Shown here one piece after another: positions 16,871 to 25,841 of a stretch of 64,000 nt of DNA; within the stretch, counting starts at the first letter, position 1, and every line of letters begins with the position of its first letter. The DNA comes from Iodobacter arcticus. Its GTDB lineage: Bacteria > Pseudomonadota > Gammaproteobacteria > Burkholderiales > Chitinibacteraceae. The stretch is taken from assembly GCF_042664895.1 (NCBI RefSeq), contig NZ_JBHTBQ010000035.1, positions 124,001 to 188,000 of the forward strand, read 5' to 3'. The notes beneath the pieces are model-generated. The model did not search any database, was not told where the DNA came from, and saw only the letters and a program-made list of their open reading frames with translations. Both the position numbers and the translations under genes were made by a program.

Positions 16871-17908
16871 TCAAGCCCTCTTAAACGCAATCACATGATC
16901 AATTTCTAGGCGAATGCCAATATCCTCGCCCACGGCATGATTGTGGTGGCTAGGCACGAGCGATAATACTTTCTGACCGGATGGCAGAGCTAAGGTGTAA
17001 AGAAACTGTGCCCCGCGAAAGGCTTTAGCCAACACTCTGGCCTTCATGCTGCTTGCATCATCGTGCAACACATCATCGGGTCTAACCAATACATCGGCGG
17101 CGCAGCCCATGCTGCAATCGGCGGGGATTTTGCCGTGCACGACACCCAGCTCCATCTCAACCCGGCCCGATGCTGCGACGATGCCCGGCAGCAAAACACC
17201 TTCGCCAACAAAATCGGCCACAAAACGATCCAGTGGCTGATGATATAAATCGTAAGGCGTGGCCCATTGGCGGATTTGTCCTTCGGCCATCACGCCCACT
17301 TTATCGGCCACGGCAAAGGCTTCTCTTTGATCGTGGGTGACTAAAATCGCCGTCATGCCCGCCGCCTTTAAAATGGCGCGCACTTCCTGCCCCAGCCTTT
17401 CACGCAGCTCTACATCCAAATTAGAAAAAGGCTCGTCCATCAATAAAAGTTGCGGGCGAGGAGCCAGCGCTCTGGCCAAGGCAACACGCTGCTGCTGCCC
17501 TCCGGATAATTCATGCGGATAGCGATGCTCAACATGGCCTAAACCAACCAGTTGCAAAGCATCGGCCACGCGTTCGGCTTGCGCGGCTTTGCCCTCGCCC
17601 CGCAGGCCAAAAGCAATATTGCCTGCCACAGTAAGATGAGGGAAAAGTGCGTAATCCTGAAACACCATGCCAATCTGACGCTGCTCGGGCGGCAGCATCT
17701 TAGCAGAGCTACTAACCTGACGCCCCGCCAGTGCAATCTCACCGGCAGCAGGCTTTTCAAAACCTGCAATCGCTCGCAAAACCGTGGTTTTACCACAGCC
17801 AGACGCCCCCAGCAGGCACCCAATTTCGCCCTCCTGCAAATGCAGTGATAAATTTTCAACCACAGTACGGTCGCCAAGGCGAATCGCAAGATCAGAGAGT
17901 TGCAGCAT
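16871..17908 (-). CDS. fbpC: Iron(III) ABC transporter ATP-binding protein FbpC
   Basis: FbpC (345 aa) powers ferric iron uptake. Visible motifs are Walker A GASGCGKTT (residues 34-42), Q-loop MVFQDYALFPHLTV, signature LSGGQQQRVALARAL, Walker B LLLMDEPFSNLD and the switch His in LVTHDQREAFAVAD. A C-terminal TOBE-like regulatory region follows. ATG 17908 is preceded by AAGGA at good spacing; upstream in-frame codons run into a repeat element. The gene is downstream of fbpA and fbpB on the same strand but 226 nt from fbpB. Confidence 0.92.
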   Translation of the reverse strand: MLQLSDLAIRLGDRTVVENLSLHLQEGEIGCLLGASGCGKTTVLRAIAGFEKPAAGEIALAGRQVSSSAKMLPPEQRQIGMVFQDYALFPHLTVAGNIAFGLRGEGKAAQAERVADALQLVGLGHVEHRYPHELSGGQQQRVALARALAPRPQLLLMDEPFSNLDVELRERLGQEVRAILKAAGMTAILVTHDQREAFAVADKVGVMAEGQIRQWATPYDLYHQPLDRFVADFVGEGVLLPGIVAASGRVEMELGVVHGKIPADCSMGCAADVLVRPDDVLHDDASSMKARVLAKAFRGAQFLYTLALPSGQKVLSLVPSHHNHAVGEDIGIRLEIDHVIAFKRA

Positions 17909-17940
17909 ATCAATCCTTAAAAAAACCAAACCAAACCTAA

Positions 17941-18117
17941 GATCTGTAGACACGGAGAACACAGAGCACAAAAGAAAGAACACGGAGAAAAAACAAAGAG
18001 GGCTTCTCTACAAACAAGAATTACATCGCACCTCTATCCTATATAAATCATTCACTCCCCCGGCTTTCTCTACGTGCTTTGTGTTCTCTCTTTTACTTTT
18101 CTCTGTGTCTACAGACC
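17941..18117. repeat. Long imperfect inverted repeat (ACACGGAG/ACACAGAG type) between fbpB and fbpC
   Basis: The left arm (GATCTGTAGACACGGAG, then ACACAGAGCAC and AACACGGAG) is complementary to the right arm (GTGCTTTGTGTTCTCTC, CTCTGTGTCTACAGACC). The outermost 13 nt match at 12 positions. The 177-bp element fills most of the gap between two genes of the same iron operon. It could fold into a long mRNA hairpin between them. Confidence 0.7.
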
Positions 18118-18134
18118 TTTTTGACCTTCCAACA

Positions 18135-19727
18135 TCAGTCCTCGGTTTTTCTGACTAGCAGAATCACAGGGATTAAGCCCATTAATACGATAAAGAAACT
18201 TGGCAGGGCTGCGCGCTCCCACATGCCTTCGGAGGTCATTTCAAATACCCGTACGGCCAGGGTGTCCCAGCCAAAGGGGCGGGTCATCAACGTAATGGGC
18301 ATTTCTTTCATGACATCGACAAAAGCAATCAATAGAGCAGTCAGCAGCCCGCCACGCAGTAGCGGCAAATGCACACGCCTGAGCACTTGCCTGGATGACA
18401 GGCCCAGCGATCTGGCGGCATCTTCCTGATTACGGGTAATTCGCTGCATGGCCGCATCAACGGGAGCAAAGGCCACGGCCATAAAGCGTGCCGCCAGCGC
18501 CAGTAACATCACCACCAAAGTGCCTTTCAGCACTTGCGTAGTAACAACACCAAAGTAAGCCAAAACGGGGATCAGCAGATTATCCAGCCAAGCAATCGGG
18601 ATAAACACACCCACGGCCAGCACCGTTCCCGGCACGGCATAGCCCAATGTGGCAAGACGCACCAGCCAGCGCGTATCTTTATAGCGGCGCTGCGCATAAA
18701 CCAGAATCAAGCCCAAGCCCGTCACCAGCAGTGCCGCCATCCCGGCAATCGCAATTGATCGCAAAATAAACCACGGATAGCGCTCGTCAAAATCAAGCAC
18801 CCACACACTTTTCACCCACACCAAGAGCTGGATAAAAGGGATCACAAACGCGATGAGCAGCACCACACTGCACCAAGCCAGTGCCAGATGGCGCCCAGCG
18901 CCGCGCAAAACAATCCGCTCAGCCGATCCACCGCGCACGGCGTAATGCCTGCGGCCACGCCCCCATTGCTCGGCCACAGCCAGCGCCAGTACAAACAGCA
19001 CTAAGATTGAAGCCAGCTGTGATGCGGCTGGCAAATTAAATAAGGAGAACCACGATTGATAAATAGCCGTAGTAAAGGTGTCGTAATTAAAAATAGAAAC
19101 CGTGCCGAAATCAGCCAGCGTTTCCATCAGCACCAATAACACCCCACCTATCAGCCAAGGCCGGGCCATCGGCAAAACCACGCGAAAAAATGCCATGCGC
19201 CGGGACATACCCAGCATCTGAGCGGCCTCGATGCCACGTTTACCCTGAGTTAAAAATGCGTTTCTCGCTAGCAAATAGACATAGGGATAAAACGCCAGGG
19301 TAAGCACCAGAATCACCCCTCCTGTCGAGCGAATGCGTGGGAACCAAGACGAATCGCCTGTCCATTCCCGGATCAGGGTTTGCACCGGGCCAGTAAAATC
19401 AAGCAAGCCCACTTGCACAAAAGCCAGCACATAGGCGGGCATGGCCAGCGGCAGCATCAAACTCCAGGCAAAAAATCGCCGCAAAGGAAAATCACAAACA
19501 GCCGTCAGCCATGCGAGTGAAACACCGAGCAGCAGCACGCCCGCCGATACGCCCAGCATTAAAATCGCCGTATTTTTAAGCACTCGGGGTAAAACATATT
19601 CAGATAGGTGTTGCCAGATTTCTGGCTGTGGATGCAAGAAGGAAGACAGCACCACCAAGAGGGGAATCAAGGTCAGTAAGGCAATCGGCAGCGCGTACAG
19701 CGATCCTTTAGAAAACAGTTTTTGCAT
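18135..19727 (-). CDS. fbpB: Iron(III) ABC transporter permease FbpB
   Basis: FbpB (530 aa) is a fused two-domain permease with about 12 membrane segments. Each half has a binding-protein-dependent transport (EAA) loop: EAAQMLGMSRRMAFFRVVLP in the first half and DAARSLGLSSRQVLRRVHLP in the second. I chose ATG 19727 (MQKLFSKGSLYALPIALLTL) because the upstream 39 codons are not permease-like. It lies between fbpA and fbpC and carries ferric iron through the inner membrane. Confidence 0.92.
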   Translation of the reverse strand: MQKLFSKGSLYALPIALLTLIPLLVVLSSFLHPQPEIWQHLSEYVLPRVLKNTAILMLGVSAGVLLLGVSLAWLTAVCDFPLRRFFAWSLMLPLAMPAYVLAFVQVGLLDFTGPVQTLIREWTGDSSWFPRIRSTGGVILVLTLAFYPYVYLLARNAFLTQGKRGIEAAQMLGMSRRMAFFRVVLPMARPWLIGGVLLVLMETLADFGTVSIFNYDTFTTAIYQSWFSLFNLPAASQLASILVLFVLALAVAEQWGRGRRHYAVRGGSAERIVLRGAGRHLALAWCSVVLLIAFVIPFIQLLVWVKSVWVLDFDERYPWFILRSIAIAGMAALLVTGLGLILVYAQRRYKDTRWLVRLATLGYAVPGTVLAVGVFIPIAWLDNLLIPVLAYFGVVTTQVLKGTLVVMLLALAARFMAVAFAPVDAAMQRITRNQEDAARSLGLSSRQVLRRVHLPLLRGGLLTALLIAFVDVMKEMPITLMTRPFGWDTLAVRVFEMTSEGMWERAALPSFFIVLMGLIPVILLVRKTED

Positions 19728-19910
19728 CGTAAAGCCCAAAGTACTTTTCAATCCCACGCGCGGGGACAGCCAAACAAAACCAAAGAGAAACGGGCAAGAC
19801 AGAAAATCTGCTTGCCCGTACCGTATTATGAAACGAGACACCATCGCTTACAAGGAACAACCCTAATGCGCGAGTCTGACGTCATTTAATTGTAACGCTT
19901 GCACTAGCGA

Positions 19911-19962
19911 CCTGTTGGACCTGAGCTCGAAACGAAAAAACGTCCCACTTGAGTCCAACAGA
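19911..19962 (-). terminator. Inverted repeat between fbpA and fbpB, possible attenuator
   Basis: CTGTTGGAC (19912-19920) pairs with GTCCAACAG (19953-19961), and the pairing continues imperfectly inward. A run of six A (19935-19940 region) gives U's inside the loop on the minus strand, not after the stem. It could reduce transcription into fbpB or stabilise the 3' end of fbpA mRNA, as binding proteins are needed in excess. Function is inferred. Confidence 0.4.
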
Positions 19963-19972
19963 CAGCTACTGA

Positions 19973-20959
19973 TTAACGATAGCCCGCTCTATCCATTAAA
20001 CGCACTGCAGTCGATTGCAACTCACCGGCCTTAGATACATTAATTACGTTTGATTTAAACGGGCCCCAGCTGGTAACCAGAGGGGAAGCCTTGATTTTAG
20101 GATTTGCAGGGAATTCCATATCTTTATCTGCATAAAGATTTTGCGCTTTTTCTGACGACAACCATTCCAGCAGCTTCACCGCACCCTCTGGATTTTTGGC
20201 GTAACGTGTCACACCCGCGCCAGACACATTCACATGCACGCCTTCTGCCTGCTGATTCGCCCAGAAAACACTAACCGGCAAGGTAGGCTGCGCTTCAATC
20301 AGGCGACCAAAGTAGTAAGTATTCGCAATTCCCACTTCGCACTGCCCTGCTGCAATCGCTTTCAACATGGCGGTATCGTCTTGGAATACGTCGGTTGCTA
20401 GGTTGTCTACCCAGCCGCGGACGATTTTTTCGGTTTTAGGCTCGCCATACTGGGCAATCATCATGCCAACCAAAGACTGGTTGTACACTTTTTTGGAAGT
20501 GCGCAGGCACAGCTTGCCTTTCCACTTTGGATTAGCCAAATCTTCATAGGTCGATAAATCAGCGGCTTTTACTTTGTTCTTATTAAAGAACATCGTGCGT
20601 GCACGCACCGACAGGCCGTACCACTCGCCTTTAGGATCACGCAAATGGGCTGGGATATTTTCATTTAAAGTATTTGATTTGATCGATTTCAGCAGCCCCA
20701 TATGGGAAGCCTGCCACAAATTACCTGCATCCACCGTGATCAGCGCATCGGCTGACGTATTTTGTGCCTCAGCACGCAGGCGTTCAAGCAAAGGCCCTTC
20801 TTTATCAGTTAGAAGCTTTACTTCAACGCCGGTTTCTTTAGTAAACGCATCCAGCAAAGGCTTTAACAACTGCTCATTTCGTGCCGAATACAAAGTCACA
20901 CTTTCAGCGTGGGCAAAAGAGGTGGCAGCAAGCAGAGAGGCAAGAACAAGACGCTTCAC
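19973..20959 (-). CDS. fbpA: Iron(III) ABC transporter substrate-binding protein FbpA
   Basis: FbpA (328 aa) is the periplasmic ferric iron-binding protein. A signal peptide MKRLVLASLLAATSFAHA precedes ESVTLYSARNEQLLKPLLDA. The segment VGIANTYYFGRLIEAQPTLP carries the paired tyrosines that coordinate iron in bacterial transferrin-like FbpA. The start is a GTG at 20959 with AAGGAA five bases upstream. It is the first gene of fbpABC. Confidence 0.93.
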   Translation of the reverse strand: MKRLVLASLLAATSFAHAESVTLYSARNEQLLKPLLDAFTKETGVEVKLLTDKEGPLLERLRAEAQNTSADALITVDAGNLWQASHMGLLKSIKSNTLNENIPAHLRDPKGEWYGLSVRARTMFFNKNKVKAADLSTYEDLANPKWKGKLCLRTSKKVYNQSLVGMMIAQYGEPKTEKIVRGWVDNLATDVFQDDTAMLKAIAAGQCEVGIANTYYFGRLIEAQPTLPVSVFWANQQAEGVHVNVSGAGVTRYAKNPEGAVKLLEWLSSEKAQNLYADKDMEFPANPKIKASPLVTSWGPFKSNVINVSKAGELQSTAVRLMDRAGYR

Positions 20960-21361
20960 GGGAATTCCTTATATTAATTTAAACAAACGCCACGGAGGAT
21001 TAGAAACTATTCTCAATACCATATAAGAATGACACAGACAGTCCAAGAAAGAAAGCCACAAATAGAGCCCTAAACCCTATCCAATTATCGCGCTAAGCGA
21101 TTCTATATTGCCGCCGTGGGCTGTAATTCTGAGTGCGCTACAAAAGCCCGCTGCAATGAATGGCAAAGATAGCGGCCTATCTTTTTGAAGCTCAACATCC
21201 TAAAAAATAAATCATGTCCTGTTTGCCCGGCAGAAGCCGCCCTGCCTGCATCCGCTCAGCAAAAAATTCATAAGCAATGGAATAAAACTTCGGGGCCGTA
21301 CGTCCACCTTGATAAGGATCACTTTGCATACCGCACAGCCATTTTCTTAGACAGGATCAAT
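20960..21361. other. Intergenic region upstream of fbpA and the beta-propeller gene
   Basis: This 402-bp gap lies between two divergent genes. At 21001-21015 TAGAAACTATTCTCA (TGAGAATAGTTTCTA on the minus strand) weakly resembles a Fur box; its left half fits better than the right. AAAGATA (21165-21171) and TATCTTT (21178-21184) form a small hairpin followed by TTG. An open frame from 21185 continues into the propeller gene but shows no coding features. Confidence 0.4.
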
Positions 21362-22363
21362 ATGACGCTCCCTTTTCGTATAAGCACAACGCAGCTATGT
21401 ACTGCCCTATTATTCCTAACTTGCAGTAGCGGTTTATGGGCAGCACAGATGAGCCCCGTAAAATTTGACGGCCAGATCCGCAACAATTCGCTGGCCCTGA
21501 GCCCGGATGAAAGCACCGCCGTGGTGTCTTATAGCGAGCGTTCAGAGCTGCTTGTTTATGATCTTAACAAAGGAGAGCTTCGCCAGACATTACAAGGCTA
21601 TATCACGCCAAGAAATATTGTTTTCGCCCCGGATGGAAAATCGTTTTATGTCTCCGACAGTAGTCTAGGTGAGATCATAAAAACGGATACCGCCACACTT
21701 CAAACCCAATTGCGGATTGCCGCCGGCCCTGGCGCCTTTGGCACGGCCATCAGCAAAGATGGCCAGAATTTATATCTGAATAACCAAGCCTCAAACACGG
21801 TCACCCGCTTTGACACCCGCAGCGGGCTGGCGCGCAGTGTAATCACCGGCTTTGCTCAGCCACGCCAAGGAGCAAAGCTGAGCCCCGATGGCAGCAAGCT
21901 CTATGTCACCAATTTTTTAGGCGATAAAGTCACTATTGTTGACACCCAAACCGACAAAATTGAGGGCGAGATCAAAGACTTCAGCAAGATTCGCGCAATT
22001 TCAATCAGTGCAGACGGCAAAACCCTATTTGCAGCCAATAGCGGCACACACACCCTTGCTGTTGTAGATATTGCCAAACGGGAAATCCAAAATCTTGTCT
22101 CTGTTGGACGAGAGCCTTACGGCGCAGCGCTCTCACCAGATGGCCGTTTTATTTATGCGGGCAATCTGGCCGATCAGACGGTTTCGGTGGTTGATGTTGC
22201 CACTTTGCAGGTGATTGCCACCATCACCGGCTTTAAACAGCCGCGTCAAGCCATTGCATTTACCCGCGACGGCAAATGGGCCTATGTACTGAATGAAGAT
22301 CTCAGCATTGCCAAAGTTGACCGGGATACCCAGAAAATTGTGCAGCAAATCACTGCGCCTTAA
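21362..22363 (+). CDS. Secreted YVTN-type beta-propeller repeat protein
   Basis: This 333-residue protein has a signal peptide (MTLPFRISTTQLCTALLFLT... ending near LWA) and about seven YVTN-like blades, e.g. FAPDGKSFYVSDSSLGEII, LSPDGSKLYVTNFLGDKVTI, ISADGKTLFAANSGTHTLAV and LSPDGRFIYAGNLADQTVSV. AGGA lies five bases before ATG 21362. Propellers of this type are periplasmic or surface proteins with binding roles, but the ligand is unknown. It is followed in the same direction by an NTF2-like protein, an ECF sigma factor and its likely anti-sigma. Confidence 0.85.
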   Translation: MTLPFRISTTQLCTALLFLTCSSGLWAAQMSPVKFDGQIRNNSLALSPDESTAVVSYSERSELLVYDLNKGELRQTLQGYITPRNIVFAPDGKSFYVSDSSLGEIIKTDTATLQTQLRIAAGPGAFGTAISKDGQNLYLNNQASNTVTRFDTRSGLARSVITGFAQPRQGAKLSPDGSKLYVTNFLGDKVTIVDTQTDKIEGEIKDFSKIRAISISADGKTLFAANSGTHTLAVVDIAKREIQNLVSVGREPYGAALSPDGRFIYAGNLADQTVSVVDVATLQVIATITGFKQPRQAIAFTRDGKWAYVLNEDLSIAKVDRDTQKIVQQITAP

Positions 22364-22460
22364 TAAAGTCAGCCCCCCTTTAGATAGATGAAGCGACGCG
22401 GTATTTATTCCGCCCAGCCTACCGCTTTCCCCGACCGACAATACAAAGGATTAATCAGCC

Positions 22461-22880
22461 ATGCTTAAACTCACCCTTTTACCCGCAGCCCTCATTTTGC
22501 TAAGTGCTCACGTTTTTGCCTCACCCGCAGAAGACAGCCGCGCTCACTTTCAAAGCATCGCCTCAGGGGATGTTGCACAACTGATGCAAAACTACGCCGA
22601 GCAAGCCCAATTCAACTGGATAGGCGGCCCTATTGATGGCCTCTATGCGGGCAAAACAGCCATCAACACGGTATGGAGTAAATTCACCCAAGCACAGGGC
22701 GCACAAAAAATCAGCATCGAAAAACTGGAAGAATCACTCAATCCCAAGGGGGCGACCGTCACCGCCAATGTTTTCTTTGAAGGCAAAGCCAAGATTAAAG
22801 TCCGCTATGTCCTCACCTGGCGTGAAGGAAAAATCATCAATGAAACATGGCAAATTGATCCACAATTAAACTTTAACTAA
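22461..22880 (+). CDS. Exported SnoaL/NTF2-like protein
   Basis: This 139-residue protein has a signal peptide (MLKLTLLPAALILLSAHVFA) and an NTF2-like cone fold pattern: AHFQSIASGDVAQLMQNYAE, FNWIGGPIDGLYAGKTAI, then beta strands ending IINETWQIDPQLNFN. The family holds small ligand-binding or enzyme proteins, and none is assigned here. It ends 9 nt before the sigma factor, so it is probably in the same operon. The export signal puts it in the periplasm. Confidence 0.75.
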   Translation: MLKLTLLPAALILLSAHVFASPAEDSRAHFQSIASGDVAQLMQNYAEQAQFNWIGGPIDGLYAGKTAINTVWSKFTQAQGAQKISIEKLEESLNPKGATVTANVFFEGKAKIKVRYVLTWREGKIINETWQIDPQLNFN

Positions 22881-22889
22881 GCGCATTCC

Positions 22890-23396
22890 ATGCGGTGCGA
22901 CGAACACGAACTGCTGAATATGCTACCTCGCCTGCGCAGGTATGCGCGGGCGCTGGTGCGGCATAAAGAGGAGGCCGACGATCTGGTGCAAGACACACTG
23001 GAACGCGCATGGCTGAAATCCAGCCTGTGGCGAGGGGTGTCCGATATGCGCGCTTGGCTGTTTAGCATCATGCATAATCTGCACGCAGATGGTGCACGCC
23101 GCCCACGCATTCACACGATTGAGCTGGATGACAACACCCCGGAAATCCCAATTGCCGCCCGGCAAGGAGAACAGTTGGCGATGCGTGATTTACAAACGGC
23201 ACTCAATCAACTACCTGATGAGCAAAGGGAAGTCTTATTACTGGTGGCGCTGGAAGAAATGGCTTACGCAGATATTGCTAAAACATTAAATATTCCTATC
23301 GGCACCGTTATGTCCCGGCTCTCACGAGGCCGTGAACGCTTGCGCATCGTGCTGGAAGCACAAGCTAAACCTGTACGCTTAAAAATCGTCAAATGA
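22890..23396 (+). CDS. ECF-type RNA polymerase sigma factor
   Basis: This 168-residue protein has sigma region 2 (RRYARALVRHKEEADDLVQD, TLERAW, MRAWLFSIMHNLHAD) and region 4 (LQTALNQLPDEQREVLLLVA, YADIAKTLNIPIGTVMSRLS), as in group 4 (ECF) sigma factors. It lies 7 nt before a membrane anti-sigma gene and downstream of two exported proteins. It should respond to an envelope signal and direct RNA polymerase to a small regulon, often including its own operon. Whether it controls the upstream genes is inferred. Confidence 0.92.
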   Translation: MRCDEHELLNMLPRLRRYARALVRHKEEADDLVQDTLERAWLKSSLWRGVSDMRAWLFSIMHNLHADGARRPRIHTIELDDNTPEIPIAARQGEQLAMRDLQTALNQLPDEQREVLLLVALEEMAYADIAKTLNIPIGTVMSRLSRGRERLRIVLEAQAKPVRLKIVK

Positions 23397-23403
23397 GCAC
23401 ACC

Positions 23404-24222
23404 ATGAAGAATCCGACGCACACGGTGACAGAAGCAGAGCTCCACGCCAGTATTGATGGCCAGCTTGCCCCAGCCAGACAGCAGAAAGTTGAAGCTTATC
23501 TGGCAGCGCACCCCGAAGAAGCACAGCGTATGCAAAGCTATCAGGCACAAAAACAAGCGCTGCGCGATTTATATAATCCCGTGCTCAATGAAAAACCATC
23601 CGCCCGCCTGCAATATGCCGCCAAACCGCCAAGGCCGTGGCACTTGCAAAGAATTGCCGCAGGCATCGTCATCGCAATCAGCAGTGCCGGATCGGCATGG
23701 GTTGCAAGGGGGCTGGTCGATGAAAACACACTCCAAACCGCCTCTACCCAGCCTTCTTCCGCTGATTACGCGCCCCATAAACTGGCCGGTTTTGCCCAGC
23801 GAGCTGCCGTGGCCCATGTGGTTTACAGCCCGGACAAACGCCGTCCTGTTGAAGTGGGCGCAGATCAGGCACAGCAGCTGGAAAAATGGCTATCAAATCG
23901 CTTAGGCGCCCCGATCAAGCCGCCTAGCCTGCAATCTGTCGGCTATACCCTGATTGGCGGCCGACTCCTGCCCGGCGAGCGCGGGCCGGTCGCCCAGCTG
24001 ATGTACCATGATGCATCTGGCCAGCGGCTTACGCTTTATGTCACCCAAGAAATCACGTCTCAAGCCCACACCACATCCGCCTTTCAGTTTGGTCAGGACG
24101 GGCCGGTCAATGTATTTTATTGGGTGGATAAAAACATGGGTTATGCGATTTCAAGCGGCACCGCTCAACCGGATTTACTGCGCGTTGCCAAGTTTGTTCA
24201 CCAGCAAAAAATAATGATCTAA
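23404..24222 (+). CDS. Membrane anti-sigma factor
   Basis: The N-terminal about 60 residues (TEAELHASIDGQLAPARQQK, VEAYLAAHPEEAQRMQSY) are the cytoplasmic helical domain common in proteobacterial anti-sigma factors. There is one membrane segment (about residues 83-101: IAAGIVIAISSAGSAWVARG), then a periplasmic domain of about 160 residues. The zinc-binding HxxxCxxC motif of the ZAS class is absent. It is 272 aa, immediately after the sigma gene. A stem-loop at 24247-24287 follows, but with A's, not T's, after it. Confidence 0.85.
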   Translation: MKNPTHTVTEAELHASIDGQLAPARQQKVEAYLAAHPEEAQRMQSYQAQKQALRDLYNPVLNEKPSARLQYAAKPPRPWHLQRIAAGIVIAISSAGSAWVARGLVDENTLQTASTQPSSADYAPHKLAGFAQRAAVAHVVYSPDKRRPVEVGADQAQQLEKWLSNRLGAPIKPPSLQSVGYTLIGGRLLPGERGPVAQLMYHDASGQRLTLYVTQEITSQAHTTSAFQFGQDGPVNVFYWVDKNMGYAISSGTAQPDLLRVAKFVHQQKIMI

Positions 24223-24454
24223 GCCCTGCATACACACAAATACCCTGATCCTGCCTGTGACAGCGCTTAAGTACAGGCATTCGGATCAAAAAACGCCACA
24301 CCATTTTAGCGGCCATGCTATGGGCAAATTTTTGGCTGGACAATCACGGTCGTAACGCTTAATTTATCGAAAATTATGATCAGCTACTTTCTGTCTGAGC
24401 CCGTATGCTCAGCAAGAAACACATCCCCATCCTGCCTTTAATCGAGTCCCTGCC

Positions 24455-25363
24455 ATGCTCTGGTTTCGTAATATTCAGCTCTACCGTCTTAGCCCCGAAC
24501 ATGCCCTTTCGGCCGAATCGATTGCCGAATGCTTAATTAAAAAGCCATTTTTTCCTTGTGGCAGCCATGACTTAATGTCGCAAGGCTGGATTCCACCCGC
24601 CCCCCATGTGCCGGACGAGTTTATTTTTGCTCGCCAAGATATGGTTTTAGTCTGCTTAAAAACCGAAGAAAAAATCCTACCTGCCGTCGTGGTTAAACAA
24701 GAAGCAGAAGAACGCATCCGTCATATTGAGGAAGAAGAAGCGCGCAAAGTGGGCCGCAAAGAAGCCAAAGATATTCGCGAACGTGTCGCCGAAGAATTGC
24801 GTCCACGCGCCTTTACCCGCGTCAGCACTCACCGCGCCCTGATCGATTTAAAACTCAATTTGATTCTGGTGGATAGCGCCGCAGCGGCCAGAGCAGAAAA
24901 CCTACTGGTTAGCCTGAGAGATGCGCTGGGCAGCTTGCCAACCCGATTGATTCAGACACAAATCACCCCGCAAACCGCGATGACCAGTTGGCTGGAAAAC
25001 GAAGTGCCGGTGCCGTTTGAGCTAGATGCCGATTGCGAATTGAAATTCCCCGGCGACGATGGCGCAATTGCCCGCTTTGTTCGCCAAGATTTACATAGCG
25101 ATGAAGTCAAGCAGCACCTTGCTACCGGCAAGCTAGTCAGCAAAATGGGCATGGCGTGGAATGAGCGTATTGCTTTTCAGTTGACTGAAAAGCTAGAAAT
25201 CAAGCGCATGAGCATGCTAGATGTATTGCAAGACGAGCTAAAAGACGCCGATGTGGATACGCAAGACGCGATGTTTGAATCCAGCTTTGCGCTAGCCACC
25301 GGCGAATTACGCCAATTTATTCCTGAGCTGATTACCGCTTTAGGTGAAGAGCAAGGCAGCTAA
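24455..25363 (+). CDS. rdgC: Recombination-associated protein RdgC
   Basis: RdgC (302 aa) is a ring-forming DNA-binding protein that restrains RecA. It starts MLWFRNIQLYRLSPEHALSA and contains SHDLMSQGWIPP, RKEAKDIRERVAEELRPRAF and DGAIARFVRQDLHSDEVKQH, all typical of the family. Length is normal. A clear terminator follows. In Neisseria RdgC influences pilin variation; no such role can be read here. Confidence 0.96.
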   Translation: MLWFRNIQLYRLSPEHALSAESIAECLIKKPFFPCGSHDLMSQGWIPPAPHVPDEFIFARQDMVLVCLKTEEKILPAVVVKQEAEERIRHIEEEEARKVGRKEAKDIRERVAEELRPRAFTRVSTHRALIDLKLNLILVDSAAAARAENLLVSLRDALGSLPTRLIQTQITPQTAMTSWLENEVPVPFELDADCELKFPGDDGAIARFVRQDLHSDEVKQHLATGKLVSKMGMAWNERIAFQLTEKLEIKRMSMLDVLQDELKDADVDTQDAMFESSFALATGELRQFIPELITALGEEQGS

Positions 25364-25392
25364 GCACCGCTACCAGCCCTGCCACTCAAAGC

Positions 25393-25427
25393 AAAATCGC
25401 CGTTCACTCTGTGGGCGGCGATTTTTT
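25393..25427 (+). terminator. Rho-independent terminator of rdgC
   Basis: AAAATCGCCG (25393-25402) pairs with CGGCGATTTT (25416-25425), a 10-bp stem with a 13-nt loop, followed by more T's. It lies 30 nt after the rdgC stop. Confidence 0.8.
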
Positions 25428-25841
25428 ATGGGCCATCAGAAACCCTCACATCATCACAGTAATACCGTTCACTTAAGCGGTTTTGTTTGAGTTCCCCCTT
25501 TGTAAAGGCTCTATCTGCGTTAAAGGTTGAAACATCGTTGAGTGGATACTTACTATTTTATAGGGTGTACAAGTCGTTTTTCTTGCGCACCGCTTTTGCT
25601 AGGAAGCGGCATTGCCACTAAGCAAAAAACAAAAAGACCTTTTTAGTGCCTTCGGACGTTGATTTTGGTGCGGGCGTCCCGCTGGACCTTCCTTTCTTGC
25701 GCGGCCAAGAAACGAAGCCAAGCCACAACCCCAAAAGCACGACGGCCCCTCACTGTGGATAATCGGCTCGGCGTGCTTCAAAGGGGGATTTAAGCCAATC
25801 CTATCAACTTAAGGCAAAAAATAGGACAAGATTTAGTTTTG
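25428..25841. other. Non-coding accessory stretch with a truncated repeat copy
   Basis: No convincing gene. 25561-25593 is a left half-copy of the palindromic element found complete at 25842-25914. From about 25594 to 25790 a sequence reads on the minus strand as a 60-residue frame with low-complexity, Gly/Arg/Lys-rich content and no Shine-Dalgarno sequence; such frames recur as non-coding dispersed repeats in proteobacteria (general knowledge), so I do not call it a gene. Confidence 0.5.

Noticed and set aside
21001..21015. Definite Fur box upstream of fbpA
   Set aside because: Only one half matches the TGATAATNATTATCA consensus well; mentioned as weak, not called as a feature.
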